A stretch of DNA of 64,000 nucleotides from CAYJAB01 sp964368305 (GTDB lineage Bacteria; Bacillota_I; Bacilli_A; Erysipelotrichales; Erysipelotrichaceae): positions 1-64,000 of the forward strand of contig CAYJAB010000003.1 of the NCBI GenBank assembly GCA_964368305.1, in the 5' to 3' direction. The translations under genes and the position numbers were made by a program. The notes beneath the pieces are model-generated. The model ran no database searches, was not told where the DNA came from, and saw only the letters and a program-made list of their open reading frames with translations. Shown piece after piece: positions 61,319-64,000 of this stretch. Each line of letters begins with the position of its first letter. The first letter of the stretch is position 1.

Positions 61319-61684
61319 GTGAAATTACACGAATCTGGAGAAATGTATTTAGAGACAATTCTAGTCTTATCTCAAACACAAAAATATGTACGTTCAATTG
61401 ATATCGCCAATACAATGAACTATTCAAAGCCAAGCGTTAGTAGAGCAGTCGGTATCCTAAAAGAAAATAACTTTATTCATATTGATAAAGATGGATATAT
61501 TACTTTAACACAACAAGGAAATGAAATCGCCAAAAAAATCTATGAGAGACATACAATTATTTCAAAGTTTCTTGAAAGTGTTGGCGTAAGTGCGGAAATT
61601 GCTGCACAAGATGCTTGTAAAATTGAACACAACATTAGTGATGAGTCTTTAGCTGCATTGAAAAAATATCTAGCAGATAAATAA
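61319..61684 (+). CDS. DtxR/MntR-family metal-dependent regulator
   Basis: A 121-residue winged-helix protein of MntR length (no SH3 domain). The start is GTG, with GGAGG seven bases before. HTH: RSIDIANTMNYSKPSVSRAV. Metal residues by alignment to MntR: Met9 (Asp8), Glu12, His78, Cys100 (Glu99), Glu103, His104. Met and Cys at these places match DtxR Met10/Cys102, the iron-type site. It may control feoAB. Position and residues are seen; specificity is inference. Confidence 0.88.
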   Translation: MKLHESGEMYLETILVLSQTQKYVRSIDIANTMNYSKPSVSRAVGILKENNFIHIDKDGYITLTQQGNEIAKKIYERHTIISKFLESVGVSAEIAAQDACKIEHNISDESLAALKKYLADK

Positions 61685-61713
61685 AAGATGTCTTTTTTAA
61701 CAAGACATCTTTT
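61683..61713 (+). terminator. Terminator after the DtxR/MntR-type gene
   Basis: AAAAGATGTCTT/AAGACATCTTTT hairpin overlapping the stop codon region. Confidence 0.85.
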
Positions 61714-61734
61714 CTATGAAAGCATGGTGAATAA

Positions 61735-62208
61735 ATGAAATTAGTTGTAGTAAGTGACAATCACGGTTTAACTAAAATACTAGAAGATATTAAACTGAGA
61801 CATCCAAATTGTATCTTAATACATTGTGGAGATAGTGAATTACCACAAGAGTATTTATCAGGGTACAACTGTGTACTTGGAAACAATGATTATCTTTTGG
61901 ATTTTAACTATGAAAAAATTATTAGTGTAGATGGTGTTCGTATTTTGATTTTACATGGACATACTGTCTCTATGTTTAATCGCGAACAAAATCTTGCTAT
62001 CAAAGCGCGAGAAAGAGAGTGTAAACTTGTATGTTTTGGACACACTCATGTTTTTCAACATTCTATCGTAGAGGATATTGTGATTGTTAATCCAGGTTCA
62101 TTAAATTATAACCGTGATTATTCTCCAGCATGCTATGCAATTGTAGAAGTAGAAAATGGTAAGGTTTTAAGTGTAGAAAAAGCGTATGTAGATTTGGATG
62201 AATTCTAA
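61735..62208 (+). CDS. YfcE/MJ0936-type metallophosphoesterase
   Basis: A 157-residue phosphodiesterase: SDNHG (Asp8/His10), HCGDSE, LGNND, LHGH, FGHTH. All metal ligands for a dimetal centre are present. The family cleaves phosphodiesters in vitro. GGTGA precedes the ATG. Confidence 0.92.
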   Translation: MKLVVVSDNHGLTKILEDIKLRHPNCILIHCGDSELPQEYLSGYNCVLGNNDYLLDFNYEKIISVDGVRILILHGHTVSMFNREQNLAIKARERECKLVCFGHTHVFQHSIVEDIVIVNPGSLNYNRDYSPACYAIVEVENGKVLSVEKAYVDLDEF

Positions 62209-62235
62209 AAGTATTTATACAATTAAAAGAGTTTT

Positions 62236-62270
62236 AAAAGGTTTTATGTTTATACATACATACCTTTTTT
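62236..62270 (+). terminator. Terminator after the metallophosphoesterase
   Basis: AAAAGGT-tt-TATGT-TTAT-ACATA-cat-ACCTTTTTT hairpin on the plus strand with a T6 tail. Confidence 0.65.
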
Positions 62271-62273
62271 ATT

Positions 62274-62299
62274 ATAAAAAAAAGTAAAGTTTCCTTTAC
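62274..62299 (-). terminator. Terminator of murI
   Basis: Minus strand GTAAAG-GAAA-CTTTAC followed by T8, immediately after the murI stop codon. Confidence 0.85.
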
Positions 62300-62300
62300 C

Positions 62301-63041
62301 TTATATGATTTCTACATTTTCCTTTTCATTAAACACTTCAAAGATTAAATTTTGAAATGCTGTTTGATTCGCATTTGCGACAATACGTTGATTACCAGAT
62401 CCAAATTGATACTCTTTAAGTGCTTTTACACTTGCCTCAATTGAATCATAACATTTACCTTTTGTAAAATCTGATACTTGTTTTTCTACAATCGAATAAT
62501 GTGTACATCCTAAAATTGCACTTATTTTACTATTTTCATATCCAGCTAAAACTTCTTTTATTTCATCTTCAATCGAAATAGGAAGTTTCTTTTCTACAAT
62601 ATCGACAAATCGTGTACATGCGAAAGGAATGACTTCTAAGTATGGATACGCTTCTTTCAAATGTTTTTGATATACTTCAGATTGGATTGCGGTTTTAGTA
62701 GCTAAAACCATCACCTGATTTTCCTCTTTTACTGTTTGTATTGTTAAATCAATAATTCCCATAATATTTAACATTGGATATTTTACCTTTAACTGTTCAA
62801 CAATAGTAGAAGCTGTATTACATCCCAAAAATACATCATATATTCCCATTGAAATAAACCAAGTCATCGCATCATCCATAATCTTTTCAAGTTCAGTTTT
62901 TGATTTAACGCCTACTGGAAAATTATACTGGTCCACATAAAACACCATATCTATATTTTTATATGTTTGTTTAAGTTTTAGATAGATTGTATATCCACCC
63001 AATCCAGAATCATAAATACCAAGTGTTTTATTTTTCATCAT
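62301..63041 (-). CDS. murI: Glutamate racemase
   Basis: Makes D-Glu for peptidoglycan. 246 residues. DSGLGGYT (Asp11/Ser12), first catalytic Cys74 in GCNTAS, second Cys179 in LGCTHYS. The ATG at 63041 (MMKNKTLG) follows GAGG by 6 bases; an ATG one codon later is equally possible. It overlaps the VanY-like gene by 14 bases. Confidence 0.92.
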   Translation of the reverse strand: MMKNKTLGIYDSGLGGYTIYLKLKQTYKNIDMVFYVDQYNFPVGVKSKTELEKIMDDAMTWFISMGIYDVFLGCNTASTIVEQLKVKYPMLNIMGIIDLTIQTVKEENQVMVLATKTAIQSEVYQKHLKEAYPYLEVIPFACTRFVDIVEKKLPISIEDEIKEVLAGYENSKISAILGCTHYSIVEKQVSDFTKGKCYDSIEASVKALKEYQFGSGNQRIVANANQTAFQNLIFEVFNEKENVEII

Positions 63042-63978
63042 AATACGCCTCAATCGATGAATCAAATGTATCAATGGCTTGTGCAGCTTCTACACCAGTG
63101 TATCGAATCACATTTGGATAAGCAGGATTTCTTAAAATAAAACCATACTCCTTCATGTTCTCAAGTAACCAAATATACTGTAAAGATTCACTCAAATCTT
63201 CTTGTTTTACATTTTTAAATCCAATATCCACTAAAAGTCCCAGCTGATATTCACTATGACCCGGAATAAGTAAGTTGGCTTTATCAGATTCTTGGGCAAT
63301 TGCCTCTTCAAACTCCACAACTAACTCCTCATATGGCGTGTAGCCTTTTGAGATATACATTGTTCCACATTCTGATTCAAACTGCTCTTCCATAGCTGTA
63401 CAAAGTGCACCCAATGCACTTTCAGCTTCACGTCTAATCATGATTTCATCATCATAAAGTGTTGGCGCATAAAGAATATTCACAATATCGCGTGGTACAA
63501 AATCCATAATTGTTTCGCTTTCCAAAATAACCGTATCAACACTATTTGGATCTGGTTTTAAATTTTGAGTTTGTGTATTAGACAAATAACTTAAAACTTG
63601 ATCATAACGATAGTGATATAAAAGTCCTGTAATTTGTTCAACTGACATATTTTTTTCATATGCAATATTTCCTACATCAATGATCAATTGTCGATTTCCT
63701 GTGTAAGAATGATATTCTAACTGGCGGTAATATTCATTTAAAAAAACATTATATCCATCTAATTGTAAGTCATCAATAAAAACTGAATGATAAATTGCGT
63801 ACTCGATAATGTACTCTATTTGATCCTCAGACATATTTTCTAATATTAATGTTCTTTGTTGTTCTGTCAACTCATATGGATATCTTGCTAATTTATCATA
63901 CTTTGAATTCATATATGCAATAGAGCCTATTGAAACCAATACAAGAAAACATACAAATATCACTCTCTTTACTAACAT
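63028..63978 (-). CDS. VanY-like D,D-carboxypeptidase homologue lacking catalytic residues
   Basis: A 316-residue protein. It has an N-terminal membrane anchor (residues 6-23) and an extracytoplasmic helical region. The VanY-like domain has PGHSEYQLGLLVDIG at 239-253, where family zinc-ligand S-x-H is S242-x-Tyr244 and Asp251 is kept. The last motif of the family, E-x-W-H, is replaced by AYPNVIRYTG with a short deletion. So the zinc-ligand His residues and the catalytic Glu are missing. Operon with murI; GAGGTGG before the ATG. Confidence 0.82.
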   Translation of the reverse strand: MLVKRVIFVCFLVLVSIGSIAYMNSKYDKLARYPYELTEQQRTLILENMSEDQIEYIIEYAIYHSVFIDDLQLDGYNVFLNEYYRQLEYHSYTGNRQLIIDVGNIAYEKNMSVEQITGLLYHYRYDQVLSYLSNTQTQNLKPDPNSVDTVILESETIMDFVPRDIVNILYAPTLYDDEIMIRREAESALGALCTAMEEQFESECGTMYISKGYTPYEELVVEFEEAIAQESDKANLLIPGHSEYQLGLLVDIGFKNVKQEDLSESLQYIWLLENMKEYGFILRNPAYPNVIRYTGVEAAQAIDTFDSSIEAYYDEK

Positions 63979-64000
63979 TCTACCACCTCAATTACTTAAT

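Overview
The window is AT-rich DNA from a low-GC Gram-positive bacterium (Bacillota). The signs are strong AGGAGG-type ribosome-binding sites, four T-box leaders, a CIRCE element, sortase B, DivIVA/SepF, CdaA/CdaR, an ECF module beside truA-rplM-rpsI, and lipoprotein signal peptides. UGA is used as a stop, so this is not a mycoplasma code. A DUF3196-like gene next to tig and the overall gene set suggest Erysipelotrichia or a relative; that placement is inference.

Layout. 1-8.1 kb (minus strand): a truncated tRNA-Ile, then the ribosomal/ECF cluster ecfA1-ecfA2-ecfT-truA-PHP phosphatase-rplM-rpsI, preceded by an RraB-like protein, ddl and a NUDIX hydrolase. 8.1-12.6 kb: a membrane-anchored MurF-like ligase and an alpha/beta hydrolase (minus), diverging from NfeD-SPFH and a cytidylate-kinase-like gene (plus). 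12.6-15.2 kb: a Zn/Cd efflux island (CadC-like repressor, separate HMA metallochaperone, P1B ATPase) with a clear operator. 15.2-23.6 kb: sortase B, nucleotidyltransferase, M20 hydrolase, a two-component system, and cdaA-cdaR-glmM. 23.8-28.5 kb: TraB-like and Tag (plus), then small metabolic and RNA-modification genes. 28.5-34.4 kb: sepF-ylmH-divIVA-[T-box]-ileS and a fluoride-riboswitch-controlled antiporter. 34.4-39.7 kb: hpf, a phospholipase-like protein, a DUF2779 exonuclease-like protein and small membrane or redox genes. 39.7-49.9 kb: two amino-acid ABC transporters, each behind a T-box, plus argS, an FMN-binding lipoprotein and T-box-valS. 49.9-57.6 kb: feoA-feoB-FeoB-associated protein, and tig-lon-ysxC under CIRCE. 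57.7-62.2 kb (plus): tRNA-Arg, a sugar-phosphate isomerase, a pair of membrane-anchored XRE proteins (one on the minus strand), DUF2087, patatin, DUF3795, a DtxR/MntR-type regulator and a phosphoesterase. 62.3-64 kb (minus): murI and a VanY-like pseudoenzyme.

How it fits together. Several genes serve the cell wall (glmM, cdaA/cdaR, ddl, MurF-like, murI, VanY-like, sortase). Charged-tRNA sensing is prominent: from the base-pairing of Stem I, I read specifier codons ATC (ileS), GTA (valS), CGC (polar amino-acid ABC transporter, predicting arginine) and ATG (metNIQ). Metal and anion homeostasis is represented by the Zn/Cd efflux operon, the ferrous-iron operon with a possible DtxR-type box, and the fluoride switch.

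I found no CRISPR array, prophage, insertion sequence, or convincing multi-gene undescribed system. The most noteworthy items are the fluoride riboswitch on an antiporter, CIRCE on tig, the Arg-specifying T-box on an ABC operon, the VanY pseudoenzyme, the membrane-fused Mur ligase, and the divergent membrane-XRE pair with a nested inverted repeat. Apart from the T-box leaders, the argS-lipoprotein gap and the gaps described below, no gene-free stretch exceeds about 300 bases.
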